Assembly: GCF_011947225.1 (NCBI RefSeq)
Contig: NZ_JAATVW010000011.1
Span: 1 to 64,000, forward strand
Length of the DNA stretch: 64,000 nt
Reading direction: 5' to 3'
DNA from: Planosporangium flavigriseum
Lineage (GTDB): Bacteria; Actinomycetota; Actinomycetes; Mycobacteriales; Micromonosporaceae
In this document: piece after piece, positions 1-8,683 of the stretch
Layout of the letters: each line of letters opens with the position of its first letter
How positions within the stretch are numbered: position 1 is the first letter of the stretch
Program-made: the position numbers and the translations under genes
The notes under the pieces: generated by a model
The model's database searches: none
What the model was told of the DNA's origin: nothing
Seen by the model: only the letters and a program-made list of their open reading frames with translations

Positions 1-225
1 GTCCATGAACGACAAACTACCGACTCGGTACGACAGTTTTCGAACACCCGTGCGACGCCGATGCACTGTCGCGACTCCGCGAAAAGCGGTTGCGCGCATA
101 GGCAATCGCGACCGCCGACGCCGCGCGAGCTATCGGGCACGCCCGGTCGCCGCTACGGTAACCATGCGCACATACGTCGATACGTCCTGTGTAGACCGAG
201 GCCTGTACAGACCGAAGGAGGCACC

Positions 226-1452
226 GTGCGTACCACCACAGCTTCGCTGGATGCGCCGTTTCTGGACGTCACCGATCCCAAGTTCCGGTTCGACTCCCCC
301 GCTGTCGCGGAGGCCCGTGAACTGAGCTGGTACGCCAAAACCCCACTGGGGTTACTCGTTCTGCGGTACGCGGAGGCGCAGGGCGTACTGCGTGACCTGC
401 GGTTCGCGCCGAGCGGCGAGCGCTACCTCGCGTTGCAGGGCATCTCCGAGGGTCCGCTGTACGACTGGTTCGTCTCCATCATCCTGCACCGGACCGGCGA
501 CGATCATCTCCGGCTGCGGCGACTGGTGACCAAGGCGTTCACCCCGCGCATGATGGAAGGGTTCCGCCCGTTCATGCGTGACCGCGCGTCCCAGTTGGCC
601 GAACGGATCGCGGCGCGCACGTCCACCACAGGCGAGTGCGAGTTCATGGACGAGTTCGCCGATCCGTTGCCGGTGGCGGTCATGTGCGAACTGCTCGGCG
701 TACCCGCGGAGGACTATCACCTTTTCCGTCGATGGTCGACCGATGTCGGACTCGTCTTCAGCTTCAACCTCGCCGACGTGCACACCCGGGCCGAGGCGGC
801 CGTGATCGGACTGTACGAGTACCTCGACCGGCTGATCGCGCTGCGCCGGGCCGAGCCGCGCGATGACCTCCTCTCCGCCCTCATCGCCGCCGAGGAGACC
901 GGAGACCGCCTCAGCACCGACGAACTACGCAACCTTGCCGTGGCTCTCGTGTTCGCCGCGCACGACACCACACGCAACCAACTCGGCCATGCGATGGTGG
1001 CTTTCGCCGCACACCCGGACCAGTGGCACCTGCTGGGCAAGCGTCCCGAGTTGGCGACGCAGGCGGTTGAGGAGGTCATGCGCTGGGCGCCGACCGTACC
1101 GACGACCTTCCGGTTCGCGCTCGAAGACGTACAGCTCAATGGGGTTGATCTGCCGGCCGGCTCATTCGTGCTGGTCTGCGCGCAGGCTGCCAACCGTGAC
1201 CCGCGCGTGTTCCCGGGCGGCAGCCGGCTCGACATCACCCGGCAACTCGAAGCCGCGCACCTGACGTTCGGCGGCGGCCCGCACTACTGCCTGGGCGCGG
1301 CGACCGCGCGCACCGAGATCGCGGCAGCCCTCAGCGTGCTCACCTCCCGGTTCGACCCGCCGTCGCACGCCGGTCCGGTGGCCTGGCGCGCACCGACCGG
1401 ACTGTACGGCCCGGAGCGGCTCCCACTGCGTTTTACCGTGCGTGAAAAGTGA
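226..1452 (+). CDS. Cytochrome P450
   Basis: This 408-residue protein is a bacterial soluble-type P450 monooxygenase, which would hydroxylate a small molecule using electrons from a ferredoxin. No ferredoxin or reductase lies beside it. The sequence shows the I-helix proton-relay motif AHDTT, the K-helix ExxR inside EEVMRW, and the heme-binding loop FGGGPHYCLG with Cys355 as thiolate ligand. I chose the GTG at 226 because an AAGGAG box lies just upstream; an in-frame ATG at 61 would add 55 arginine-rich residues unlike any P450 N-terminus. The gene is followed at once by an SDR, so the pair may oxidise one substrate in turn. The substrate cannot be read from the sequence. Confidence 0.93.
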   Translation: MRTTTASLDAPFLDVTDPKFRFDSPAVAEARELSWYAKTPLGLLVLRYAEAQGVLRDLRFAPSGERYLALQGISEGPLYDWFVSIILHRTGDDHLRLRRLVTKAFTPRMMEGFRPFMRDRASQLAERIAARTSTTGECEFMDEFADPLPVAVMCELLGVPAEDYHLFRRWSTDVGLVFSFNLADVHTRAEAAVIGLYEYLDRLIALRRAEPRDDLLSALIAAEETGDRLSTDELRNLAVALVFAAHDTTRNQLGHAMVAFAAHPDQWHLLGKRPELATQAVEEVMRWAPTVPTTFRFALEDVQLNGVDLPAGSFVLVCAQAANRDPRVFPGGSRLDITRQLEAAHLTFGGGPHYCLGAATARTEIAAALSVLTSRFDPPSHAGPVAWRAPTGLYGPERLPLRFTVREK

Positions 1453-1486
1453 AGCCGGAACCGATAAGCATGATCTACTAGCGTGC

Positions 1487-2254
1487 ATGTCCCGGTACGA
1501 CAGCTTGTTTCGACTCGATGGCCGGCGCGCCGTGGTGGTGGGTGCCGGCAGCGGAATCGGCCGCGAATGCGCCCAGGCACTTGCAGCGCACGGCGCCGAC
1601 GTCGTCTGCGCCGACCGGGATGCCGATTCGGCGGCGGAGACCGCGCGGCTGGGCGGCGGTTCTGCGTACCAACTGGATGTCCTCGACGGCGCGGCGGTGA
1701 CCCGCGCCGCGGGCGAACTCGGCGACGTCGACGTGCTGGTCTTCACCGCCGCGACCAACGTGCGCAAGCGGCTGCTCGACTACACGCAAGAGGAGTTCGA
1801 CCGGGTGGTGGGGCTCAACCTGACCGCCTCGTTCGGGCTGGTCCGCGCATTCGGCGCGGGCATGGCCGACCGTGGCCGGGGCAGCATCATCGGCTTCGCC
1901 TCGATCCGCGCGTTCACGGTCGAACCAGGTCAGGGCGTCTACGCCGCCACCAAGTCGGGCCTGATCCAGCTGCTGCGCACCGCGGCCGCCGAGCTCGGCC
2001 CCAAGGGCGTGCGGGTCAACGCCGTGGCCCCGGGCGTCGTGGAGACTCCCCTCACCGCGCAGATCAAGGCCAACCCCGAGTGGTACGACGCGTACGCCGC
2101 GAAGAGCGCGCTCGGCCGCTGGGCGCAGCCCGAGGAGATGGCGGGCGCGGTGGTGTACCTGGCCAGCGACGCGGCGAGCTTCGTCACCGGCACCTGCCTG
2201 CTCGTCGACGGCGGCTGGACCGCGGTCGACGGGCGGTACGAGCCGCCCAACTAG
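1487..2254 (+). CDS. SDR family NAD(P)-dependent oxidoreductase
   Basis: A classical short-chain dehydrogenase of 255 residues. It has the Rossmann glycine motif GAGSGIG near the N-terminus, the catalytic YxxxK as YAATK, a serine a short way upstream, and the C-terminal FVTGTCLLVDGGW typical of FabG-like SDRs. It probably oxidises a secondary alcohol or reduces a ketone. The start is uncertain: ATG 1487 matches the usual SDR N-terminus, but an in-frame GTG at 1442 would overlap the end of the P450 gene. Its stop codon lies inside the first copy of a 27-bp tandem duplication. The likely partner is the upstream P450. Confidence 0.88.
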   Translation: MSRYDSLFRLDGRRAVVVGAGSGIGRECAQALAAHGADVVCADRDADSAAETARLGGGSAYQLDVLDGAAVTRAAGELGDVDVLVFTAATNVRKRLLDYTQEEFDRVVGLNLTASFGLVRAFGAGMADRGRGSIIGFASIRAFTVEPGQGVYAATKSGLIQLLRTAAAELGPKGVRVNAVAPGVVETPLTAQIKANPEWYDAYAAKSALGRWAQPEEMAGAVVYLASDAASFVTGTCLLVDGGWTAVDGRYEPPN

Positions 2255-2290
2255 ACCGGGCGGTACGAGCCGCCCAACTAGACCGGGCGG
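2230..2290. repeat. 27-bp tandem duplication spanning two convergent stop codons
   Basis: Positions 2230-2256 and 2257-2283 are identical 27-bp units, with the first seven bases of a third unit at 2284-2290. Each unit contains the hairpin GGGCGG-TACGAG-CCGCCC and the palindrome CTAG. The TAG of the first unit (2252-2254) ends the SDR gene. On the other strand, the CTA of the second unit (2278-2280) ends the aldehyde dehydrogenase. The two hairpins may act as a bidirectional terminator. Confidence 0.9.
2231..2275. terminator. Tandem GC hairpins between convergent genes
   Basis: Two copies of GGGCGG-TACGAG-CCGCCC (2231-2248 and 2258-2275) form 6-bp GC-only stems with 6-base loops between the SDR and aldehyde dehydrogenase ends. 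There is no U-run, so intrinsic termination is plausible but not certain. Confidence 0.5.
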
Positions 2291-3729
2291 ATGATCGCCA
2301 TTCTGGTGACGGTCAGCTCCTCCACCGCGAACCGGGGGCCCTCCCGGCCGATCCCGGAGTCCTTCACCCCGCCGTAGGGCATGTTGTCGGCCCGGAAGCC
2401 CGGCACCTCGTTGACAACCACACCGCCGACGTTCAGGCGCTCGATCGCCGCGAAGGCCGTCTTCAAAGAACTCGTGTAGACGCTGGCGTGCAGCCCGTAC
2501 CGGGACCGGTTGACCAGGTCGAGTGCGCTGTCGACGTCCGGGACGGTGCGTACGCACACCACCGGGCCGAAGATCTCCTCGTCCCACACCGCCAGGCCGT
2601 CGCGTACGTCGGCGAGGACGGTCGGGCGCAGCACGCCGCCCTCGCACGAACCGCCGGCGACGAGACGCGCGCCCGTCTCGAGCGCGTCCGCGACCCAACC
2701 GCGGACCCGTTCCGTCGAGCGGGTGTCGATCAGCGCCGCGACCCGGGTGCTCTCCGACCGTGGGTCACCGACCTCGATCTTCGGTACCCTGTCGGCCAGC
2801 AGCGCCAGGAACCGCTCGGCCACGGGCTCCTCGACGAGTACCCGCTGGACGGAGATGCAGGCCTGGCCGGAGGCGTAGTAGCCCCCGCGCACCACGGCGT
2901 CGGCCGCGGCGTCCAGGTCGGCGTCCGCGGCCACCACGAGCGCGGCGTTGGAGCCGAGCTCCAGCAGTACCTTCGTCGGGGCCGCGGCGCGGGCGATCGT
3001 GTGCCCGACCGCGGCGGATCCGGTGAACGACACCGCGCCGAGGCGCCGGTCGCCGACGAGCGTCTCGCCCACCTCGACGCCACCGGTGACCACCTGCACA
3101 GCCTCGGCCGGCAGGCCGGCCCCCGCGCCGGCCTCGCGCAGCAGGTGTACCAGCCAGAGCGTGGCCAGTGGCGTCTGCGGCGCCGGCTTGCACACCACCG
3201 GACAGCCGGCGGCGATCGACGGCGCTATCTTGTGGGTGGCGAGCAGCAGCGGGTAGTTGAAGCCGGCGATCCCCACCACCACGCCGATCGGCCGCCGGGT
3301 CCAGAACCCGATCAGCCCCTCGCCGGACGGCAGCAGGTCCAGCGGCACGGTCTCGCCGTGCAGGCGCACCACCTCCTCGGCCGCCGTTTCCAGCGTCACG
3401 AGGGTACGGGCTACCTCGACCCGGCAGTCGACGAGCGGCTTTCCGGTCTCGAGGACGAGCAGCCGTTCGAACTCCGCGCGCCGGGCCGCGAGGGCGTCGC
3501 GGGCGCCGAGGAGGGCCGCCCGGCGGGCGTGCGACGGCAGCGCCGCCATCCGGTCGGCGACGGCGACCGCCTCGTCCAGCGCCGCCCGCGCGAGCGCGGC
3601 GTCGCCAACAGGCACCTGGGCCACCTCGGCTCCGTCGTACGGGAACCGCACCGTGACTGTCGTGCCCGGCTCCACCCAGCCGGCCCCGACCGGCAGGCCC
3701 GCTGGGAACGGGATCTCGAACAGGCTCAT
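2278..3729 (-). CDS. NAD(P)-dependent aldehyde dehydrogenase, PhnY-like
   Basis: An aldehyde dehydrogenase of 483 residues with cofactor-binding GIAGFNYP, the general-base glutamate in LLELGS (Glu257) and the nucleophile in GQACIS (Cys291). The C-terminal sequence MPYGGVKDSGIGREG resembles the branch holding phosphonoacetaldehyde and lactaldehyde dehydrogenases, but no phosphonate genes lie nearby, so the substrate is open. The ATG at 3729 is chosen because it overlaps the upstream stop as ATGA and has GGAGG just before it. It is the last gene of the dpp-peptidase operon, so it may oxidise an aldehyde formed from the imported amide or peptide. Confidence 0.9.
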   Translation of the reverse strand: MSLFEIPFPAGLPVGAGWVEPGTTVTVRFPYDGAEVAQVPVGDAALARAALDEAVAVADRMAALPSHARRAALLGARDALAARRAEFERLLVLETGKPLVDCRVEVARTLVTLETAAEEVVRLHGETVPLDLLPSGEGLIGFWTRRPIGVVVGIAGFNYPLLLATHKIAPSIAAGCPVVCKPAPQTPLATLWLVHLLREAGAGAGLPAEAVQVVTGGVEVGETLVGDRRLGAVSFTGSAAVGHTIARAAAPTKVLLELGSNAALVVAADADLDAAADAVVRGGYYASGQACISVQRVLVEEPVAERFLALLADRVPKIEVGDPRSESTRVAALIDTRSTERVRGWVADALETGARLVAGGSCEGGVLRPTVLADVRDGLAVWDEEIFGPVVCVRTVPDVDSALDLVNRSRYGLHASVYTSSLKTAFAAIERLNVGGVVVNEVPGFRADNMPYGGVKDSGIGREGPRFAVEELTVTRMAIIRPV

Positions 3730-4778
3730 CCCTGCCTCCAACCGCGAACCGCGCTGGGATAGATGTCGGCGTACGCCCGGAAGCCACCGGCGCTCGTCGC
3801 GGCGAGCATGGCGTGCACGACCGCCCGGCTGAACGCGTCGGCCGCCGCCGCGAGCACAGCGTTGAAGACCACCGGATCGGGCGCCGCACCCGCACCGGTT
3901 GCCAGGGCGAAGACGGTGTCACCGTCGAACATGGAGTGCACCGGCCGGATGGCGCGCGCCATGCCGTCGTGGGCGATCCCGGCGAGCTTCTGGCACTGCG
4001 CCTTGGTCAGGGTGGCGTCGGTGGCGACCACGCCGATGGTGGTGTGGAAGGCCTGGGCGACGCTCGTTGCGACCTCGGCAGGAGCCGCCCGCGAGCTCTC
4101 GTCGGGCACCCGCAAACCGTCGAACTCACCGGGCAGCCCGAACCGGGCGCCGTACAGCTCCCCGGTCACAGGATCCACAGTGGACCCGACCGCGTTGACG
4201 ACGACGAGCGCCGCGACGGTAATTGCGGTGCCGGTAACTCCGACTGGGAGGACCACACTCGCCGAGCCGACTCCGCCCTTGACGTCGCCCGCCACAGCGC
4301 CGGTGCCCGCGCCGACCGTGCCGAGTTCGACCGGCCCGGAGCTCGCCGCGTCGTAGGCCGCCGCCCCGAACGGTGCGTCCGGCGTCGCCCGAAAGTCGCC
4401 GCCCCGGCCCAGGTCGAACAGGACGGCGGCGGGCACGATCGGCACCACCTGGCCCTCCACCGTGCCGACCGGGAAGCCGACCTTGTCGTCCGCCAACCGC
4501 TCCATGACCCCGGTCGCGGCGGCCAGCCCGTACGCGCTGCCGCCCCCGAGGACGACGGCGTGTACCCGCTCGACGAGGTTGCGCGGGTCGAGCACGTCGG
4601 TCTCCCGGGTACCCGGCCCGCCGCCGCGTACGTCCACGCCCGCGACGGCTCCTTCCGGCGGGGTGAGCACGACGGTCGTACCGGTGAGCCAGCCGTCGCC
4701 GATGCGTTGGTAGTGCCCGACGCGTAACCCGGCGACGTCGGTCAGGGTGTTTGTGGGGCCGGGTCTGAGCGCACTCAC
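3726..4778 (-). CDS. P1 (S58/DmpA) family aminopeptidase
   Basis: This 350-residue protein belongs to the DmpA/BapA family of self-cleaving N-terminal nucleophile hydrolases. Family members release N-terminal D-, L- or beta-amino acids from short peptides and amides. Family features seen are the N-terminal LTDVAGLRVGHYQ, a glycine-rich core (LGGGSAYGL), a stretch TTIGVVATDATLT that lines up with the autoproteolysis region, and FDGDTVFALATG near the C-terminus. By that alignment the nucleophile would be the first Thr of HTTIG. Translation starts at GTG 4778, overlapping the upstream M20 stop as GTGA. Coupling to a peptide importer and an M20 peptidase points to peptide or amide breakdown, possibly of beta-aminoacyl peptides. 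Confidence 0.87.
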   Translation of the reverse strand: MSALRPGPTNTLTDVAGLRVGHYQRIGDGWLTGTTVVLTPPEGAVAGVDVRGGGPGTRETDVLDPRNLVERVHAVVLGGGSAYGLAAATGVMERLADDKVGFPVGTVEGQVVPIVPAAVLFDLGRGGDFRATPDAPFGAAAYDAASSGPVELGTVGAGTGAVAGDVKGGVGSASVVLPVGVTGTAITVAALVVVNAVGSTVDPVTGELYGARFGLPGEFDGLRVPDESSRAAPAEVATSVAQAFHTTIGVVATDATLTKAQCQKLAGIAHDGMARAIRPVHSMFDGDTVFALATGAGAAPDPVVFNAVLAAAADAFSRAVVHAMLAATSAGGFRAYADIYPSAVRGWRQG

Positions 4779-5998
4779 CGCACACCACCGAGCCGGACAC
4801 CACCGAGCCCGTGCCCGTTCAAAAACTGGCGCGCCGCCTCGGCGTACACCTTCGTGTACAGCACGATCTCGTCGACCTCGACGTACTCGTCCGCCTGGTG
4901 GGCGATCCACTTGCCACCCGGCCCGTACACGACGCTCGGCACGCCGGCGCGCGCCGTGAGGATGGTGCCGTCGGTGCTGCCCGGCACTCCCCCATAGGTG
5001 GGTCCGGACCCGGTGACGGCGGTGTGCGCGGCGGCGAGGGCCGCGACGACCGGGGCGTCGATCGGGGTGTCGACCGGCGGGCGGTCGACCAGCACGGTCA
5101 CCTCGGCGAATACCCCGTCGGTCGCGCCGAGCGCCGACGCCAGGACGTTGACCCGGTCCACCAGGTCGGCGTGGTCGATGCCGGGCACGGTACGCACGTC
5201 GACCGCGACGGTCGCGGTCGGCGGGATCACGTTGATCTGGTCGAGGTCGCCGGCGCGGGCAACGGTGGGCGTGATGTACGGCCAGCCGAGGTGCTCGTGT
5301 TCGTCGTGGTTGATGTGCAGTTCGGCCTCCAGTTCGGCGAGGGCGGAGACGAATGCCGCGGCGGTGCGGATCGGGTTGCGGGCGTGCTGCGGCATCGCTC
5401 CGTGCGCCATCCGGCCGTGGAAGTCCACCCGGAGCCGGATCGCCCCCTTGGACACCGGGCAGATCTCGCCACCCTCGGGCTCGCAGACGATCGCCGCGTC
5501 CACGTCCGCGGCCAGCCCGGAGTCCACGAAGTGGTGCACGCCGAGCATCAGGCCTTCCTCGTCAGCGAGCGCGCACACCTTGATCCGGCCCGGGAACGGC
5601 CCGGACCGCTGCAGCGCGCGGACCGCGTACAGCATCGCGGCCACGCCGGACTTCATGTCGGCGGCGCCCCGGCCGTAGAGCCGGCCGTCGCGTACCTCGC
5701 CGCCGTACGGGTCGACCGTCCAGGTGTCGAGGGCCCCTTCGGTCACCACGTCGGTGTGGCCTTCGAACATCAGCGTCGGGCCGTCCCCACCGCCGCCTTC
5801 GACGACCGCCACCACGTTGGGGCGGCCGGGCGCGGCGAGCGAAACCAGCGGCTCCCAGCCGAACTCACGCATCTTCGCCGCGACCAGGTCGGCCGCGGCC
5901 TGCTCGGACCGGCCGTTCGGGGCATCGTTGACGCTCGGGATCCGTACCAACGCCTGGGTGAAGGCGACGACGCCAGCTTCATCGACCGGGATGGTCAC
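4775..5998 (-). CDS. M20 family metallopeptidase (ArgE/DapE-like)
   Basis: A two-zinc amidohydrolase of 407 residues in the ArgE/DapE/CPG2/carnosinase superfamily. Metal and catalytic motifs are visible: EGHTDVV (first His and Asp), GRGAADMKSG (bridging Asp), DEEG (catalytic Glu) and CEPEGG. The dimerisation domain follows, with a late GSTDGT segment. These enzymes hydrolyse N-acyl amino acids or dipeptides. The start is GTG 5998, overlapping the upstream ATPase stop by four bases, so it is translationally coupled to the importer. It and the following P1 peptidase probably share the imported substrate class. Confidence 0.9.
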   Translation of the reverse strand: MTIPVDEAGVVAFTQALVRIPSVNDAPNGRSEQAAADLVAAKMREFGWEPLVSLAAPGRPNVVAVVEGGGGDGPTLMFEGHTDVVTEGALDTWTVDPYGGEVRDGRLYGRGAADMKSGVAAMLYAVRALQRSGPFPGRIKVCALADEEGLMLGVHHFVDSGLAADVDAAIVCEPEGGEICPVSKGAIRLRVDFHGRMAHGAMPQHARNPIRTAAAFVSALAELEAELHINHDEHEHLGWPYITPTVARAGDLDQINVIPPTATVAVDVRTVPGIDHADLVDRVNVLASALGATDGVFAEVTVLVDRPPVDTPIDAPVVAALAAAHTAVTGSGPTYGGVPGSTDGTILTARAGVPSVVYGPGGKWIAHQADEYVEVDEIVLYTKVYAEAARQFLNGHGLGGVRLGGVR

Positions 5999-6864
5999 CG
6001 TGGGGACTCCTTAGCGGGACGGTGCGCGGCCAACGCCTTCTCCAGCGTCGGCGCGGCGGCGAGCAGCGCCTTGGTGTACGGGTGCTGCGGGGCTCCGTAC
6101 ACGCGCTCGCAGGAGCCCCGCTCGACGATCTCGCCGCCGCGCATGACCGCGACGGTGTCGCAGACGTGCCGGACGACCGACAGGTCGTGGGAGACGAACA
6201 CCAGCGTGAGGGAGAACTCGTCGACGAGGTCCATCAGCAGGTTGAGGATCTGGGCGCGTACCGACACATCGAGGGCGCTGACGGGCTCGTCGGCGACGAG
6301 GACCTTCGGCCGCGGCGACAGCGCCCGCGCGATGGAGATGCGCTGCCGCTGTCCGCCGGAGAACTGGTGTGGGTACCGGTCGGCGGCCGCGGCCGGCAGC
6401 CCGACGGCGTCGAGGAGTTCGGCGACCCGGCCGCGGGCGTCGGGGTGGCCGAGCGCGACGAGGGGCTCCCGGATGATGTCGCCGACCTTCATCCGCGGGT
6501 CGAGCGATCCCATCGGGTCCTGGAACACCATCTGCAGGTCGCGGCGCAGGAACTGCAGCGACCGTTCGGACGCGCGGCTGATCTCCTTGCCGGCGAACCG
6601 GATCGAGCCCGAGGTCGGCCGGTCCAGCCCGGCCAGCAGGCGGATGAGCGTGGACTTGCCGGAGCCGGACTCGCCGACGATGCCGAACCGCTCGCCGTAC
6701 GCGATGCCGAGGTCGACGCCGCGCAGCGCCTCCACTGCCGGGGCGGGGCGGGTCAGCGAGCGGCGCGGCCGGCGGTAGCGGCGCACCACGTCCCGGGCGG
6801 AGATGACATTGTCGGTGCTGACATTGTCGGTGCTGACATTGTCGGTGCTGATGTTGTCCGTCAC
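5995..6864 (-). CDS. dppF: Peptide ABC transporter ATP-binding protein, DppF/OppF type
   Basis: An ABC ATPase of 289 residues with Walker A GESGSGKS, signature SGGQRQR, Walker B VLVADEPVSALD and the H-loop VSHD. The C-terminal HPYTKALL is typical of the oligopeptide/dipeptide/nickel subfamily. It powers the permease together with DppD. The start is GTG 6864, overlapping the dppD stop as GTGA. The first 20 or so residues are an unusual run of STDNV repeats encoded by a perfect 15-bp tandem repeat, placed before the ATPase fold. Confidence 0.92.
   Translation of the reverse strand: MTDNISTDNVSTDNVSTDNVISARDVVRRYRRPRRSLTRPAPAVEALRGVDLGIAYGERFGIVGESGSGKSTLIRLLAGLDRPTSGSIRFAGKEISRASERSLQFLRRDLQMVFQDPMGSLDPRMKVGDIIREPLVALGHPDARGRVAELLDAVGLPAAAADRYPHQFSGGQRQRISIARALSPRPKVLVADEPVSALDVSVRAQILNLLMDLVDEFSLTLVFVSHDLSVVRHVCDTVAVMRGGEIVERGSCERVYGAPQHPYTKALLAAAPTLEKALAAHRPAKESPR
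6805..6864. repeat. 15-bp in-frame tandem repeat at the dppF start
   Basis: Three perfect 15-bp units (6805-6819, 6820-6834, 6835-6849; plus-strand unit GACATTGTCGGTGCT) are followed by a degenerate fourth unit that runs into the start codon. On the coding strand they encode repeated NVSTD pentapeptides at the extreme N-terminus of DppF. Because the unit is a multiple of three, slippage would change repeat number without breaking the frame. Confidence 0.95.
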
Positions 6865-7838
6865 TGGCCGCCTCCCACCGGATGCCAGCAAGCGAAACCG
6901 CGTTCAGGCGTTCCCGTCCAACCAGGTGTCTGTACACATTGGTCAGTCGCACGCGGGCAGCGGTTACGGAACACGCACCCATCGGGGAACTCCCCGCCAC
7001 CCGGCACGACTCCGGGGATGGTGCGCAGCCGGCCCCGCTCGTCCACTGCGGACAGATCGGAGGCCGCGAGCAGACCATCGGTGTACGGGTGCCGCGGCGC
7101 GGTGAACACCTCGTACACGTCGCCACTCTCGACCACGCGCCCGCCGTACATGACCAGGACGCGCTCGCAGACAGTCGCCACGACGGCGAGGTCGTGGGTG
7201 ATGAACAGCAGCGCGCTGTCGCGTTCGGCGGTGAGCTCCACGATGAGCTCGAGCATCTGCGCCTGGACCGTGACGTCGAGGGCCGTGGTGGGCTCGTCGC
7301 AGATCAGCAACGCCGGATCGTTGGCGAGCGCGATCGCGAGCATCACCCGCTGCCGCTGACCGCCGGAGAGCTGGTGCGGGTACGCCCGCGCGGTCGCCTT
7401 CGGCTCCGGCAGGCGCACGCGGTCCAGCAGGTCGACGGCGGCCGCCAGCGCCCTCGCCCGGCTGGGTTGGGTGCGGTGCAGCAGCATCACCTCGGCGACC
7501 TGGTCACCGACGCGCATCACCGGGTTGAGCGCCGTCATCGGCTCCTGGAACACCATCGAGACGCGCTTGCCGCGTACTTTCGAAAGCTCCCGCTCGTCGG
7601 CGCCGACGAGGTCACCGGGCACCCCGTCGAGGCGGGCCGAGCCGCTCGCCCGTACGCCCTCGGGGAGCAGCCCCAGCAGCGACAGCGCGGTCAGCGACTT
7701 GCCGGAGCCGGACTCGCCGATCAGGCCCACCCGCTCGCCGGGGCCGATAGCGAAGGACACGTCGCGGACAAGCGGTATCGCGCCCGCATCGATGCGCAGG
7801 GCATCAACGGTCAGCACACTCCCGGTCAGCACGCTCAC
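6861..7838 (-). CDS. dppD: Peptide ABC transporter ATP-binding protein, DppD/OppD type
   Basis: An ABC ATPase of 325 residues. Walker A is GESGSGKS, the signature LSGGQRQR, Walker B LLICDEPTTALD and the H-loop ITHD. The C-terminal region has the subfamily cysteines (CVFRNRCP, a further Cys and FACWHP), which in some DppD proteins are reported to hold an iron-sulfur cluster. GTG 7838 overlaps the dppC stop as GTGA. The first residues contain an imperfect 15-bp duplication (SVLTG/SVLTV), echoing the repeat at the dppF start. Confidence 0.92.
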   Translation of the reverse strand: MSVLTGSVLTVDALRIDAGAIPLVRDVSFAIGPGERVGLIGESGSGKSLTALSLLGLLPEGVRASGSARLDGVPGDLVGADERELSKVRGKRVSMVFQEPMTALNPVMRVGDQVAEVMLLHRTQPSRARALAAAVDLLDRVRLPEPKATARAYPHQLSGGQRQRVMLAIALANDPALLICDEPTTALDVTVQAQMLELIVELTAERDSALLFITHDLAVVATVCERVLVMYGGRVVESGDVYEVFTAPRHPYTDGLLAASDLSAVDERGRLRTIPGVVPGGGEFPDGCVFRNRCPRATDQCVQTPGWTGTPERGFACWHPVGGGQ

Positions 7839-8683
7839 CGGCCCTCCCGGAGCTTGGGGTCGAGCCAGTCGCGCAGCCCGTCGCCGAGCAGGTTGAAGCC
7901 GAGGACGGCGAGCGCGATGGCGAGTCCGGGCCAGAACGCGAGCCGGGGCGTGGAGAACAGCAACTCCTGGGACTCCTGCAGCATCCGGCCCCACGACGGG
8001 GTCGGTGGCCGGGTGCCGAAGCCGAGGAACGACAGCGCCGCCTCGGCGAGGATCGCGATCGCGAACGACACCGACGCCTGCACGATGAGGATGCTCGCGA
8101 TGTTCGGCAGGACGTGGCGCAGCGCGATCGCCAGCCGGGAGCGCCCCGCGGAGCGGGCCGCGAGCACGTAGTCGGTGTGCATGACCGACAGCGTCTGGCC
8201 CCGCGCGACCCGGGCGAACGCTGGGATCGTGGCGACGCCGATGGCGACCATGGCGGTGAGCGCGCTAGCGCCGAAGACCGCGCCGAGCATGATGGCCAGC
8301 AGCAGTGCGGGGAACGCGAAGAGCAGGTCGTTCGCACGCATCACGAGTTCGCCAGACCAGCCGCCGACCATGCCGGCGAGCATGCCGAGCGGGGTACCGA
8401 GCACGGCGGCGATGCCGACCGCGACGATGCCGACGTAGAGCGTGGTGCGGGCGCCGACCATCAACCGGCTCAGCACGTCCCGACCGAACTTGTCGGTACC
8501 CAGCAGGTAGTCACCACCGAACGCCGGCGCCAGCCGGTGCGCCGGATCGACGTGTACGGGGTCGTGCGGCGTCCATACGAACGACACCAGCGCCGCCAGT
8601 ACGACCAGCCCGACCAGGGCGCCCCCGACGACCATGCTGGCGTTGAGCCGCCGGACCCGGCGCCGGGCAGCCGGCGCGCTCAC
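7835..8683 (-). CDS. dppC: Peptide ABC transporter permease, DppC type
   Basis: An inner-membrane permease of 282 residues. After a short basic N-terminus comes one membrane helix (MVVGGALVGLVVLAALVSFV), then the lumenal HRLAPAFGGDYLLGTDKFGRD segment typical of DppC/OppC, then further helices. The EAA loop contains AEAALSFLGFG, where the ATPases dock. GTG 8683 overlaps the dppB stop as GTGA. It forms the channel with DppB. Confidence 0.9.
   Translation of the reverse strand: MSAPAARRRVRRLNASMVVGGALVGLVVLAALVSFVWTPHDPVHVDPAHRLAPAFGGDYLLGTDKFGRDVLSRLMVGARTTLYVGIVAVGIAAVLGTPLGMLAGMVGGWSGELVMRANDLLFAFPALLLAIMLGAVFGASALTAMVAIGVATIPAFARVARGQTLSVMHTDYVLAARSAGRSRLAIALRHVLPNIASILIVQASVSFAIAILAEAALSFLGFGTRPPTPSWGRMLQESQELLFSTPRLAFWPGLAIALAVLGFNLLGDGLRDWLDPKLREGR

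Noticed and set aside
61-225. An N-terminal extension of the P450 from ATG 61
   Set aside because: The added residues are Arg-rich with no P450 similarity, and a good ribosome-binding site precedes GTG 226.
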